Shown: positions 10,793-23,339, counted from the stretch's first letter. The stretch is 64,000 bases of DNA from Nemophila menziesii (GCA_029959085.1 JARWIR010000017.1:20015507-20079506); one strand, 5' to 3'. Notes: generated from the letters alone by a model not told the origin. Numbers and translations: made by a program.

Positions 10793-13310
10793 TTGTTTCA
10801 GTTTTGTTGTCTTTCCTACTTCTTTAAGTTTCCTATAGCGGTGCCAATTTTTACCACAAAGAAGTTCGACTGGGTTTGGAAAGTTAAATTTCGCTATCCA
10901 AAGGTTAAAATGGAACCTATTAAAAGGTTTGTGTGCTATGGGAGACGTCGTATGTCAGCTAACTATGGAGAAACGGTTCAAAGAAATCAAAGGTGTAAGA
11001 AGGCGACAGCTGCAATGATGGTTATGGACTTTGGAGGTGATTTAATTTATCAGATATCGATCTTTGTACTTCGGAATGGCAAAAGGTTTGTCGTCTTCAT
11101 TTATCCCAAAAACATAAAGAATGTAGTTGATTGGAGAAAGGTTGAAAGGTTTGGCGCTTTTACCATCTTTACTTGGTACACGCTTCGTTTGATTTTTCTC
11201 GAGGAGGGGAAACTTTGTTACCGAGGTTGCCATCATGGAATGATTAAGTCTGATTGGCTTTGGAAGCCTCGTGAGAGGGAAATTTCCTATCACAAGACTG
11301 GCCCTACCTCTTTTATTAGCTCTCGGAACAATTACTACATCTATTTTGGGGTTTTTAATATGGATCCCTTTGTTTCTTGTGACTGCAGGTTTACAGGTTC
11401 GGAGGAGTGTCACTCTTGCTTTGGCATAGCACGCTCGTTATCCTTGTCAAAACCGAAATTTGATCATTATTACACTCCTTACTTGAGTAGTATTTATAAT
11501 CTTAAGGCTCTTTGGTTTGTTACATAATTTCTATCGAGTATCTTGGTTTCTTTAGTTTCCCTTTCTTTACTACAAATTCTTCACTGGTCTCTTTGTGTGT
11601 CTGGTTGTTTTCTTCCTCTCTTTTCTCTCACCATTCCTTGGTTGCTGCTCTTTGGAGTACCATGTCAACTCGGGATCGTCGTGCTTTAACCCTTATTTCT
11701 GTTGAGGGGAGTAATATTCAAAAACTAGTGGTCATTAGCATAGGGTCTGAAACTCGTGTCATAGATGACCTGAGGGATGATACTGCTTTTATGATGTGAG
11801 CTTTTGGGGACACTAAAGTCTTCACTATAGGTTTTAGAAAGCATATTGCTGATGTGTGCTGGAAATACAAGACGACAAGGAGTTTTAACGTTTCTGGGAG
11901 CTCAGGTCTGCCTTCTTCTTGAAAATGAACATGAGCATTACTGAGTGGCCTCAACTCTTACAAGAGCACGAGGTTGAAGATTGCTACTCATCAATTTGGG
12001 TACAGGCTAAGGTTCTGGCTTTCGTCCAAAATAATATCAACACGGTGTCGGCTCTTGAAATGTGTTTCATGGATGTTGAAGCAATAGATTTCCTTGAGAA
12101 AGCTGAGGAAGATATAAAGATTTTGAGGTTTCGAATCAAGTTTGATGTGGAGCAACCTCTTCCTCCTTGTGTTTATATTTGGCAGGGAAGATGGGATAGC
12201 CTGGGTGACATTCCAATACAAGAACGTGGGACCTCTATGTTTCAACTATTGGTGTATTGGACACAAGATTGGTGGCTGCTCAGTGCAAGTCATTAGAGAT
12301 GAGGATGACTTTGACCTTAGAAGGAAAACAATCTGGAGCATAGACAACACTGCTAAATTTCCACCTAGCAAACCAATTTTTGGGGTTAGAAAGAGGAACG
12401 TTGGAGGATTTGCGGGGTTTAGGGAGCAGTATGCCTTGATACATGAGGAAGAAGCTAGCAGAAGTAGTGGGAATTGGAGAATAGAAGGTAAATCTAATAT
12501 GATTGCTCCAGTCAAGATTGTGGAGAACCTTGAATAGGGTTGGTCTATCAGAGATAAGAATCTTAGGATGGGTAGAGATTAGAGGTTTGATAATTACAAC
12601 TTGGAGAAGGGTAATAGCTCTGACTGACGTAAGAACAAAGAGAATGATAAGGGTAAGAATAAGGTGTCTACTGTTCTTGACCAAGGCTTCCTTACCTCTA
12701 ACATTGGCACTGGGATTCTACAACAAAACAACAGTTTTAAAGTGTTAGAAGGTCTTGAGGAAGAAGACAGCTTGGAAGAAAACATTTTAGGAAAAGAAAA
12801 GGAGCTGGCTCAGCTGGTTGGGAAGAATGGAGAAGGTGAAAATGGGTATCGTAGTAAGCGTAAGAAGGTTTCATATGAAAAAGAACAGGAGGAATTGCTT
12901 GATAAGAACTCCCTTGAGAAACTTATCGCTCTTAAGCGTCGTAAAGAGTTTGTTGAGATGGTTTGTGGCAAGGAAGTAGATAGAGTAAATGACGAGGAGT
13001 CTGAGAATTTCAAAAAATTTCCCATTGAAGACTTTGTGGAGCAGGGTCATCCAAATACCCCTACATCTGGAACAGAGGGTAGTAACCAATGAATGGTTTT
13101 TTAGGAGGATTTTGAAGGAGATGAAGAAGATGAGGGAAAATTTAGTGATGCTGAGTTTGATGGAATAAAGGAGTCAGATAAGGTAGTGGAAGTAGGGGAA
13201 GTAAGTGATAACACTGATCAGATAGGTAAAGTGAAGGCTAATGGAGATACAGACATGGAAGAAGGCTATTCCTTCAGCTCTGAAGAGTATTAATGTGTTG
13301 TCCCTATGAA
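10793..13310 (+). pseudogene. LINE ORF1 remnant (gag-like, zinc knuckle)
   Basis: Several plus-frame pieces (10793-11527, 11662-11799, 11919-12296, 12142-12537, 12664-13092, then an acidic tail to about 13310) together resemble a plant LINE ORF1. The clearest part is around 12140-12290, where a basic/hydrophobic stretch leads to a decayed CCHC knuckle reading CFNYWCIGHKIGGC, as in DUF4283/zf-CCHC_4 proteins. A long charged Lys/Glu-rich region follows. At least four frameshifts or stops make it non-functional. The first piece is poorly conserved and its identity is weak. Confidence 0.6.
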
Positions 13311-13360
13311 GGTTATAAAGGGTAGCAGGTATCCCTCCAAGATATCCGCCAAACCCATAT

Positions 13361-14106
13361 AAGTGCTGTCTTCTGGAATTGTCAAGGGATTCAAGCCCCT
13401 TTGACAATTCCTAGTCTTAAATCTTTGGTGGCTTGTTTTGATCCTTTTGTTGTGGTTTTGTGCGAAACTATGCTTTGTAAGGTTGATTCTTATGCAGTTT
13501 CCCGTCAGTTTAAGTTTGATAAGTCTTTTGCCCATGATCCTACGGGATCAGTCTCCCATTCAGGCGGTTTTTTGGTGTTATGGCACTCTTGTGTGGGTGT
13601 TTTTGTTTCCTTTTCTTGTCAGTCTTTTGTAATCCTTTTAATTAATGAATTGAACTTTTCTTATTACTTGGTGTGTATTCATGCTCCTAACAAATACGAA
13701 GATAGAACTTGTGTATTTGATGAAATAACTAAGTGAAGCTCCTCTATTAAAGAACCTTGGATCATCCTGGGAGAGTTTATTGTGTACTTAATATAATGAA
13801 AATATAGTAAAAACCCAGCAAACATTTCACACATAAATGACTTTAGAAACTTTACTAATGCTAATGGCCTTGTGGATATTAAATCTGAAGGTTGCTTCTA
13901 CACTTGGAATAACAGGCAAGAAGGAGAGAAATTTGTCAAGACTAAAATAGATAGGGGACTTGAAACCTATGAATGGAACTGCAAACTTCCTCAAGCAAAA
14001 ATCTTTGTGCCCCCCTCAATTGGCTCTGATCATTACCACTCCTTCTTTCGTTTGATATCTCCCTTAATGATAGGCAAAGTTACTTCAAATTTGAAAGTTT
14101 CTGGAT
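13361..14106 (+). pseudogene. LINE endonuclease domain remnant
   Basis: The reading starts near the apurinic-endonuclease motif FWNCQGI (about 13372). It continues through a glutamate-containing LCETML segment and SHSGGFLVLW, with a stop before the 'LGEFIV' copy of the GDFNE motif near 13760, where the catalytic Asp is Glu. Later come FYTWNN and GSDHYHS near 14020. The interruptions at 13734 and around 13800 and the altered GDFNE motif show that the endonuclease is dead. Confidence 0.7.
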
Positions 14107-14553
14107 AGATAAACAACAAATCTTTTAAGTAGTTGAGAGATCTTGGAATAAGAATGATTACAAACCTCCTTTATTAGAATTTGTCTTTAAAAACGGGAAT
14201 ACCATAAGAGAGTTGAAAACTTAGAGTAAAAAGACCTTTAAAAACCATGAGACTGAGATTAGAAGGATAAAAGAGAAACTTACAGAGATTAATAATAACC
14301 TACACTCCCCTAAACAACAACAAGAAGAAAAAGAGCTTAGGAAGGAGTTAGAGTTTGATATGAGATGCGATGAAAAGTTTTGGGCAGATAGATCAAGACA
14401 AAACTGGTTGCACTTGGGAGATAGGAATACAAATTCTTCCATCTAGCTACTATCCAAAGAAGAGCTTATAATAGGATCTCAAGAATCAAAAACCCCAAAA
14501 ATCATTAGGTAGAAAGCAAGGAATGTATAAAAGAGTGCTTTCAAAGTTTTTAT

Positions 14554-15601
14554 ACTAATCGTTTCCATGAGCAACGAATAGAATATGGAAAAATGGAAGA
14601 AGCTTCAAAATATATCAAAAGCAGAGTTACCTGCAATATGAATGAAGAACTGTCTAAAACACCCACTATGGAGGAAATAGAGCAATTTGTTAAGGAGTTT
14701 TCTCCAACTAAAGCCTCTGGACCTGATGGACTCAATGGTAAGTTTTTCAAGGAGTTTTGGCATACTATTAAGGAAGATGATTTTAAAATGGTGGTGGGTT
14801 TATTTGAAAATAACTCTCCTCTGGATAGTATCAATAACACACTGATTACTCTTGTCCATAAGGGGTTAACACAGGATAACTTGGGTGATTTTTGCCCTAT
14901 CTCTTATGTTAACTTTGCTTATAAAATAATTGCTAAGGTTTTGGCTAACAGATTAGTAACTTTTATGAATGATATTGTCTCTCCTACTAAGTCAACTTTC
15001 ATTAAAGGTAGAGCCATTCAAGATAACATTATTATTTCTCAAGAATTATCTTTCTTCATGAATCGATCTAGGAAGCAAAAAAGACACCTGGCAGCCATAA
15101 AAGTTGATATGGCTAAGGCTTATGATCAAGTTAGGTGGGATTTTCTTCTTTTAGTACTAAAAAAGGTTGGTTTCTGTGAGAAGTTCATTCATTGGATACA
15201 CAATTGTATCTCTACTGTTTCATTTCAAGTTAACCTCAGAAAAGAATGGAAAGGTTTTCACCAGGTAGGGGGCTTAGGCAAGGAGATCATTTGTCTCCTT
15301 TCCTTTTCACTATTATGACAGAAGCTTTGATTAGTTTAATGGAAAATTCCACTGAAAACAAAAGTATCAAGGGTATCCAAATTAATAAGGATTGTCCAAT
15401 ATCTCACACTTTCTCTTTGCAGATGATTCCTTGTTTTTCCTTGATATTGAAGGAACTGACATCCAAAGATTTAAGGAGTGTCTCAATCTTTATTGTGATG
15501 GATCTGTCCAGAGAATTAATTTCGATAAATCAGCAATCATATTTAGCAAAGAAACACATTTAGAGGTTAAAGATCAGGTAGTTAATGGCCTAAATATTTA
15601 A
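14554..15601 (+). pseudogene. LINE reverse transcriptase remnant, 3'-truncated
   Basis: The reading at 14593-15318 has the N-terminal RT signature (SGPDGLNGKFFKEFW), the IKGRAIQDNI block and the palm aspartate in KVDMAKAYDQVRW. A frameshift near 15290 leads to a second piece with FADDSLFF (about 15410), the YADD-equivalent catalytic motif. Similarity stops at 15601 just after FSKETHLEV. The polymerase fold is complete to the palm but the gene is broken. Confidence 0.8.
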
Positions 15602-15940
15602 AAAAACGGTAGAACTATGAGATTTTCAGTGGCATGAGCCCATCGGAGTCCGATAACTTTTTGACGACGACTGCAAATTAGGTAGTCGATAGATTCATGG
15701 GTCTAACTCTCCAAATGAAAGACGAGAGAAGAACCTCAAACTGCATGAGTCAAAAGCACCAAGTTTATTTTTTCCAAATGTCAAAAGCATCAAATATTAG
15801 AAAATAAAAAGATGCTAGAAACAAGGGTAAGAGATTCTCTCTCACCAAGTAATACAAAAATAGTGTAATGTGTATATTTTCACTTCTTTTAAGACTAAAA
15901 AACCAACATTTTTCTTTTTAAAAAGGAAACAATTTAGGAA
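15602..15940. other. Non-coding spacer between LINE remnant and SPPL gene
   Basis: No coding potential or clear repeat. It abuts the truncated LINE. Confidence 0.4.
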
Positions 15941-16111
15941 AATTCTTCCATCCAATATTGGATGATCCTACACCAATTAAATCAATACATATATCCCATG
16001 TTTTAAACATACAAAAATAACTAACTTATTAATCTCATGACATGTGTTATGTTATAATAATCAATGTCTGTGATATGAATATTGGACCATCCAATATTGG
16101 ATGGAAGTATT
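15941..16111. mobile_element. Short MITE with 28-bp terminal inverted repeats
   Basis: The left arm at 15941-15968 (centre TTCCATCCAATATTGGATG) and the inverted right arm at 16084-16111 agree at all but two of 28 positions. Each arm is itself palindromic (ATCCAATATTGGAT). The interior is AT-rich without ORF. The element sits about 240 bp upstream of the SPPL start codon. Target duplication not resolved. Confidence 0.7.
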
Positions 16112-16352
16112 ACCCAACAATTTATCATATATATTGTTTTGTAAATTAAAATTATTTTTTTCCTATTTCATTTACTAGTGATAAAAAGTTAGTCTCATAG
16201 CAACTTCTCTCTTACTCTTCTCTCTCTAAATCAAAGAGAATAATCCATATCATTTCATTTATCAATTGTCAATCAATCCAAAAATCCGTTTCTTCTCCTT
16301 TGAGAAATAGAAACTCTGTAAAGAGAATCATTTGGTTTTTGATTGTTTCGCA

Positions 16353-19300
16353 ATGGAACAATCTTTTACTATCATCAACACCAAATTCTTTTTAATTCTT
16401 CTTTTTGCTACTTTTTCTTCAATCTCTGCTAGCGGCGATGACATCTCACGCGAGGCCCCTGCCTCATCTCCACCGTCCTGTAATAACCCTTTCCGCCTGG
16501 TAAGTAATGCTCCGATCTATGGCTTAGTTTCTACCACTAATGAATATAATAATTACTTGAATTATTTTAAATTTTTTGTTTTATCATGATAATGTGGTCT
16601 ACTATAAAGGTTTATCGATGTTTCTGATGCATTTGAAGTTGCTTTGCTTGTAGTTGCTGATGTCACACTGACATCATCTACTGTCCTCAATTTTTGGGTT
16701 GCATTTTGTTGTTTCTGTTTATATCGCCGGTTGAAATTGACGCTATTTAATTAATGAAGTAGTTTCTTCAACGAAAAAAAAAAATACATTTCGGTTTGTT
16801 CACTCCTTTTCTACTAATTGGCTCAAGAATCAATTAGTTAACTTTAATGGAGTGTTCTGGGTAATTAATATGGAGTTTGGACTATGACTTCTCTATGTAG
16901 GTCACGATCATCATTCTTCGCTACTATTTATATGCTTATAGCCATTTCCGAACAGTCACTCCTTTCATATTACATACCTTATGTAGTATATGTTTTATTT
17001 TACATTCAGTTGTGGATTTTTACTGAGTGAAGTTATTTTGTATCAACTTTTTCCCCAGGTTAAGGTTGTGATGTGGGTTAATGGTAAAGAAGAGGAATCA
17101 ATAGGTGGTTTGAGTGCTTCATTTGGTACTCTATTGCCAATTAACTCAAATGAAGCCCTAAAATTTCCAGCTACTCTCTCTACCCCTTCAAATGGGTGCT
17201 CCAACTCATCTTCCACGGTACACATTTCTTCCAATACTATTTTCATTTTCATTATATTTCAGTTACAAGTGTCAAATATAACTCTTAACTCTTAAACTCA
17301 AAGTTTTTAAGATAACTTATAAGATATCTCTTGTTCTTTTATAGCTATCAGGCTCTATTGCATTAGTTGTTCGTGGCGATTGTGATTTCATGACTAAGGC
17401 TAAATTTGCACAAGAAGGAGGTGCAGCAGGGCTATTAGTAATCAACGATGGAGAAGGTTTTTTAGCTTCTTTTTTTAGATTTCGTATATCACAAGTAAAA
17501 TAGCACATTTCTGTTTGTGTATGTATAAAAGTATGTATGCTTGTATCTGTTATAAATAATAAATATTGGTATAATTTGAACAGATCTTGTGGAAATGGGT
17601 TGTCCTGAAAATAATACAATAAACATCAAAATCCCTGCTGCATTGATTTCAAAGTCAGGAGGAGAAGCTATTAACAAATCTATTTCTAATGGAGAAAAAG
17701 GTGAGCTTTTCATATCTTAATCCTTGTTAAATTGTTATCATCTGAGATTTCAAATGTGTATATATGAATAAATAATGATCCTAATAGTTGACTTTTTTTT
17801 TTTCACAGTGGAACTTGTTTTGTACTCACCAAACCGTCCACTTGTTGATTACTCAGTAATATTATTATGGCTAATGGCTGTTGGAACAATTATATGTGCT
17901 TCATTTTGGTCAGAGCTAACTGGTTCGATTCAAAATGATGGGCGCTATAATGCATTATCACCAAAGGTTTGCATAATTTTAAATTTATTTTTCTTTTAGT
18001 TCCATGTTTTTTATAATAAATTTTGTTTGCGCTTTGTTAGGGTTCTTCATATTCTGGAGCAGCTAATGATGATGAGAAGGAAATAATAAATATTAGCACA
18101 AAAAGTGCTATAGTTTTTGTGTTTACAGCTTCTACATTTCTAGTTGTGCTATATTTTTTTATGTCAGCATGGTTTGTTTGGTTGCTCATTGTACTTTTCT
18201 GCATTGCTGGTATTGAGGTATTGACATTTTTACCCTCACCTAATTTTATGGGTCAAACTGGAAATATGGTTAGCTTATTGATTCTCTTTTCGTGTGTTAA
18301 TGGTATCAGGGTATGCATAGCTGTATACTATCTCTTGTTACAAGGTATGCTATAATTCTTTTGGTCCTTTACATATACTTCTTGCTAGCTTTAGAGTGAA
18401 AGTACTTATACATCAATTTCTTATGAGCAGTAAATGCAAAAATTGTGGAAGAAAAACAGTTAATTTACCACTTATTGGAGAGGTTTCGATACTTTCTTTA
18501 GTCATCTTCTTATTTTGTCTAGCATTTGCAATCTTCTGGGCTGCAAATCGAAAAGCATCATACGCTTGGGTTGGCCAAGATATTCTTGTAAGTTTCGTCT
18601 ACTTTAAATGTCTTAATTTATAATTTTCCCTTTAAAACCATAATTTACCTTTTTTTCACAGGGTATTTGTTTGATGATTACTGTGTTACAGCTCGCTCAA
18701 TTACCAAATATAAAGGTATTTATGCTTTATAGAAGTTATACTTTTTATTTACTTTATACTTACCCAATGTTGATCTTTATATAGGTGGCCACAGTGTTGC
18801 TTTGCTGTGCTTTCTTTTACGATATCTTTTGGGTTTTCCTTTCACCACTTATATTTCACGACAGTGTTATGATTGCAGTAAGTGCGATTTATGTTTTTTT
18901 TTTTTTAAATTTTTTTTAATTATAGATTTGAATTCTGAAATCTGATCAATGGTGTAGGTTGCTCAGGGAGACAATGCAGGTGGTGAATCAATTCCAATGC
19001 TATTAAGAGTTCCTCGATTTTTCGATCCTTGGGGAGGATATGATATGATTGGCTTTGGAGATATTTTATTCCCTGGTTTATTAGTATCCTTTGCTTTTAG
19101 GTAGTGTGTACTTTATAAACCTATTTTTTAAATTCTCTGATTTTATCTCTCATTATAGATTTGACAAAGCCTGTAAGAAGGGGATTTTAAATGGATACTT
19201 TCTCTGGTTAATTATCGGCTATGGAATCGGTGGGTATTTTATTTTGTTTGGTACACTTTTTATAATATTAAAAGAATTTGGTTTGTGAAGGTCTCATTTT

Positions 19301-19554
19301 CACATACTTGGGGTTGTATTTAATGAACGGACATGGTCAGCCTGCTCTATTATATCTCGTGCCTTGCACATTAGGTATGCTTGATATTTAATTCCTATGT
19401 ATTACTTTATCAGTATATGGATTACTCAACTTTTTCTTCATATATCTCAGGGGTATGTGTGGTATTGGGACAATTTAGAGGTGAGCTGAAACAGCTCTGG
19501 AACTATGGAATTGATGATTCAACAGAAGTTGCAGTATCTTCTGGAGAAGTTTGA
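16353..19554 (+). CDS. SPPL: Signal peptide peptidase-like protein, PA-domain type (SPPL2/4 clade)
   Basis: Fourteen exons: 16353-16499, 17059-17217, 17345-17456, 17584-17700, 17809-17966, 18041-18217, 18310-18344, 18431-18587, 18662-18715, 18785-18877, 18958-19100, 19159-19229, 19291-19374, 19451-19554. All boundaries are GT-AG with closing phases; the product is 536 residues, as in Arabidopsis SPPL2/4/5. An N-terminal signal peptide (about 1-25) is followed by a lumenal protease-associated domain (about 50-175) and nine predicted membrane spans. The catalytic aspartates lie in FFYDIFW (D385) and GFGDILFPG (D438), and the PAL motif is in [10 protein letters not shown] (492-494). The family cleaves type II membrane substrates within the bilayer in endosomes or vacuole; the plant substrates are not established. 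No damage is seen. The exact paralogue within SPPL2-5 cannot be fixed here. Confidence 0.94.
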
Positions 19555-19954
19555 TGCCGGTAAGGAATAGGCAGTATATATATATGTATACATATGATCA
19601 ATGGATGAGATGGTGCCTATGCTCAGGTGACCTTGCCTTTAAATTAGAGATAAATTCTTCTTCAAATGTTGATATTTATACTGCTGCATCAAACTTTTCT
19701 TGTATCACTAATTCTCATTATATAGTGTTAATAGTGTAACAAAATCAACATATTGTATAATTAGATGCCTCCTGTATTCTGCTCCTTTTTAGTTTCTTAA
19801 TAATGGAACAAATACACATCTTTTATTATTTTTCTCTGTTTTTTCCGTTCTGATGTTTTTACTTTTTATTGGTCAATTTATTAAAATTTTCCTTAGTCCG
19901 CCGGCACAAGATGCATTCCGATTTAATTAAGGATGTTAAGGGTTCTGTTATCAA
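19555..19954. other. 3' flank of the SPPL gene
   Basis: Contains the probable 3' untranslated region. A near-consensus AATGGAACAAATACA stretch near 19802 may be the polyadenylation region. Otherwise featureless. Confidence 0.4.
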
Positions 19955-20240
19955 TGATTAATGCCCAAGAAACCCTTCAACTTAGAATTAATTTCCCTTC
20001 ACTATATCCATTATTAATTTGCCCATAAAAAACATCATACATTTTATTTTTATTTTTCCCATAAAAAGAGCCGTTTAAGTTATAAGAAGCTTTCCAAAAC
20101 TCAAAGCCATGGGAAAATTCTTAAAACTTAAATTTTAAGTTTTGGGAGCGAACCCAAGATATCTTTGGAGGGTAAAAAAGAAATCTGTCTATTACGAAAT
20201 AGTGGACAAGGCGGCATGAGTTTATTGAGCATTAACCTTA
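19955..20240. mobile_element. MITE of about 285 bp, copy 1 (GGTTAATGCCCAATAAAC ends)
   Basis: The left end TGATTAATGCCCAAGAAACC pairs with the right end, whose reverse complement is GGTTAATGCTCAATAAACTC. The same arrangement, with shared internal blocks (AGAATTAATT, TTTGCCCATAAAAA, CGTTTAAGTTAT), is found at 43148-43433. No ORF. Target duplication is ambiguous. Confidence 0.7.
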
Positions 20241-20779
20241 AAATAAAAACATAACCATTTTTCAATACAAATAATAATCAAACAGTTTTAATTATCGATT
20301 ACATTTTTCAACATCGTAACCACGACCTTTACATTTTGGGTTTTAAACGATTTTGCGATTTTTAATCATAAGTATATTAAAAATTTCTAAAAATAGACTA
20401 CGTACAAAAGAAAATATAAATTAAATCATACAAAAAGTTATGTTGGATTTTGTCAAATTTCTTGATAGTTGCTTTAACACACATAATTCAGTTTATTCCT
20501 TACATCAACAACCGATGTAACAACATTGTTCAACAACTGAAACCAACAAACAATTCCAATGTACAAAAGATAAAATCATCAAGGTCTTGTGAAAATGATT
20601 TACATACGGTCTAAATTGGAATGACAAATTAAGTAGCTGACTCATAAGTGATAAAAATTGAGGGGAAAGACAACGTAGATATATATGACATGTACTTATT
20701 CGTAATTAAACATGTATGCCATACTTATTTTTGTAATTAATCCCTATATTTTACTATACGAAACCCCTTTAAACTTTTA
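20241..20779. other. AT-rich spacer
   Basis: No gene or convincing repeat could be identified. Confidence 0.5.
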
Positions 20780-20782
20780 TAA

Positions 20783-20783
<1 letters not shown>

Positions 20784-20813
<30 letters not shown>

Positions 20814-20847
20814 CTTCTTCTTCTTCTTCTTCTTCTTCTTCTTCTTC
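20784..20847 (+). repeat. (CTT)n microsatellite
   Basis: About 21 perfect CTT/TTC trinucleotide units. Confidence 0.9.
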
Positions 20848-21059
20848 GTTAGTCAGGTCTAGGAGTTAGTATTTTTTTTTCTTTTGGTTAACGAATATTA
20901 TTTTTCTTTTTCTTTTTCTTTCTTGTATTGTATAAAATTTTGAAAGTTTATCAATGAATGTCGTTTAATTTTTTCTACTTATTGTATGTCAATAATATTT
21001 TGTGTTATAATTCTATTTTTGCTTGTTTAATTTTTATTATTCAATGTTTTTAAGTCGTA

Positions 21060-21215
21060 CTTAGGACATTTACTGAGTATACTCGGTGTTTCCCCCGTAT
21101 TCAGTAAATTTAACTGATACTCACATGATTTCTTTTCAATACTCGGTGAATTTTCTATCATACTCAGTTTTCTTTTTCAAGTACTCAGTATTTTTCCGAG
21201 TACTCGTTATTTTTT
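21060..21215 (+). repeat. Degenerate tandem array of TACTCAGT-type units
   Basis: About eight units of roughly 20 bp (for example 'aatactcggtgaattttc' and 'catactcagttttc') precede TTTTTTCTAGCGGCACTGGTGG. Same architecture as 6700-7230 and 46240-46450. Confidence 0.6.
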
Positions 21216-21598
21216 CTAGCGGCACTGGTGGTGGTCAACGGTGATCAGCAGTGGACGGTGGGTTGTGTTCGAATTTGGAAAGTATTGATACTCAGTGAGT
21301 TGATACAAAGATTTTATCCAAGACCCCCTAGGTAATTCACCATCAAATATAAATTTAAACCTAGAAAGTTGTGTATGCTTCGTGATGATTGGGTATGTGT
21401 GTTTGGGTTCTTGATTTTTTGATTCCATATTCTATGGACGAGTTCTTTGATTGTTTATGTTTGTGTATCTAAATGTGTGTGTATATATATGTATGTATTT
21501 GTTGTGTTGCAGGTGAGCCTGCAAAGAAGAAGATAAGGGAGGGTGGGATTGGGTTTGGGGTGAGTTGTGATGTTTATAAAAAATTAGGGCGGGAGGGG

Positions 21599-21599
<1 letters not shown>

Positions 21600-21630
<31 letters not shown>
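21600..21630 (+). repeat. Poly-G tract (G31)
   Basis: Uninterrupted run of 31 G, preceded by GGGCGGGAGGGGC. Length may be unreliable; strong G-quadruplex potential. Confidence 0.85.
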
Positions 21631-21631
<1 letters not shown>

Positions 21632-21680
21632 GTTGAGGGTGTTGTATAGTATTTTCAAAATTCCAGGTATTATTTTATAT

Positions 21681-22104
21681 TTTTAATCAAAATAAAAAAA
21701 AATCTTTTTAATATTTCAAATTATAAGATTACGCAGTTACCCCTTGAATTGGAGGGAAAACACAACCACATAAGCGCCACGTGGTATTTAACATGAAAAC
21801 AGACATGAGGTACTACGGTTGGACCAAAATGAAACGTTGGGTACCCAAAACTCTTTTTTTGGATTCTGTGGATATCCACGTCTTTTTCTCAAAAAAAAAA
21901 AAATAATTCCTATTTTAGGCTTAAAACTAGATCTTGCTTCCGAACTAAGGCCGAAGAGAAATTTATTAAAGGTCTTTAATACCATTTTCACTTAATTATC
22001 ATAATTAATATATATTACTTATTATATTATCACCACCGTCGCCGCTGGTCAGTTAGCTCCGATGCATTTTTTTTATTTTAAAAAAAAATTAACCTCCAGC
22101 AAGA
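21681..22104. other. Non-coding spacer
   Basis: AT-rich, with an A-run near 21890. No gene seen. Confidence 0.5.
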
Positions 22105-22275
22105 TTGTACCAAACTACAACTACAATGTTGTAGTTGCAGAACTACAATGTTGTAATTGTAAAAATTACAATATTGTAGTTATTCAACTACAATAACATA
22201 CTTGTAGATATACGACACTGTAATTGTTATAAATTTGTAGTTACACAACTAAGAACTACAATATTGCAGTTATAA
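22105..22275 (+). repeat. Clustered palindromic ACTACAATATTGTAGT units
   Basis: Six to seven variants of a self-complementary unit (ACTACAATGTTGTAGT, ATTACAATATTGTAGT) occur at about 25-30 bp spacing. The region can fold into serial hairpins. No host feature is evident. Confidence 0.7.
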
Positions 22276-22814
22276 AAACAAAAAATTTCCGAAAACACAA
22301 AAGAGATACTAAACACTAAGAACTGAAAAATAACAACATTAAGAAAAAAATTCACATTTTTTTAACAACTGTAAATTTGTCCAGAAACAAAATCTAATAA
22401 AAAAAGCATTAAAATAATGTAATTTTACCTCATTTAATATTACACATTTTTATTACAAAATCATAAACCATTAGTTTTAAACCAACCATTGAAATTAATA
22501 TTTCAATCAAATCCTCTAATTTCACATGCAAACGTCTCAAAGTTGGAATAATTAATGCTACCTATATATTTTTAAGTATTTGCATTATCGAATAACCGTT
22601 GAAATCTCCAAGATCAAATAAACACGTTTTTCCTCCTTCCTTGTTTCGTATCTGGTTCAAACCTAAAATAGATATAATTATTTAATGCTCATAAGAGTAA
22701 TTGCATCTCAAAACGAACCACAAATCTTAAATTACTTTATTACCTCGATTGGCATGCAATCTGAATATTTACCCGAATCCACATGTAGCGTACTACATAT
22801 TCTCTTCTACCACC
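22276..22814. other. Non-coding flank left of the Harbinger element
   Basis: Mostly AT-rich. A short minus-strand open stretch at about 22765-22810 could be an exon remnant connected with the orphan exons at 27130-27480, but this is weak. Confidence 0.35.
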
Positions 22815-22879
22815 TAAGACCATCTCCAGCAGATGCGCTATTTTTATACTCTATATTTCATTATACCGTATCAAAATAC

Positions 22880-22985
22880 AGCTACTCTATAATTATACCG
22901 CATCAATTTCCAGTATTACTATTTCAGCTACTCTATAATTATACCGCATCAATTTCCAGTATTACTATTTCAGTTACTCTATGAC
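22880..22985 (+). repeat. 46-bp tandem repeat at the left end of the Harbinger element
   Basis: Units start at 22880, 22926 and 22972 (AGCTACTCTATAATTATACC); the third is partial and diverged. Subterminal repeats may be transposase or Myb-protein binding regions; this is inference. Confidence 0.8.
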
Positions 22986-23339
22986 TATACTTTATATCAA
23001 TTATTTATTTATAATTTTAAATTTCAATTATACTTTTATAATAACATAAATAATAATAATTATTATTATTATTTCTCGCATTATTAAAAATGATAATATT
23101 TTAATATTTAATTTTAGAATCAATTAGTTTAAATGTTTTTTAATATATATATATTTATACAATTAAATTGTTTTTATTTAATATAAAGGATAAATCTTAT
23201 ATTAAAATTTTAAAATTTACATAAAAATGAATTTTCGCGTCAATTTTTTTTAAAATATATGAACATAATATGGTCATGAATCTTGAAAATATGCATAAAT
23301 TGTAAAATATTTTAAATATCTAAAATGAATGATTATATC

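Larger units (their letters stand above)
10793..15601 (+). mobile_element. Decayed L1-type LINE (family A)
   Basis: A remnant ORF1 with zinc knuckle, an endonuclease and a reverse transcriptase appear in the proper order on the plus strand, broken by many stops and frameshifts. It belongs to the same family as the LINE at 59942-64000; both share the endonuclease segment beginning SHSGGF/SHHSGGF and the core KVDMAKAYDQVRW/KIDMAKAYDQVRW. The right end stops inside the reverse transcriptase palm at about 15601, so the thumb, zf-RVT and RNase H are missing. No target duplication or poly-A is evident. Confidence 0.85.
20780..21680 (+). mobile_element. Unclassified element with ACTCAG array (copy 3)
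   Basis: After a TTC microsatellite comes a degenerate array of TACTCAGT/TACTCGGT units (about 21060-21215), a T-run, a GGTGGTCAACGGTGATC block (21230-21250), a purine-rich stretch and a G31 run. The right end 'tagtattttcaaaa' (21646-21659) is the inverse of 'ttttgaaaatacta' at 5905-5918 in copy 1. This supports membership in one family. No captured coding region was seen, and the left end is not defined. Confidence 0.4.
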
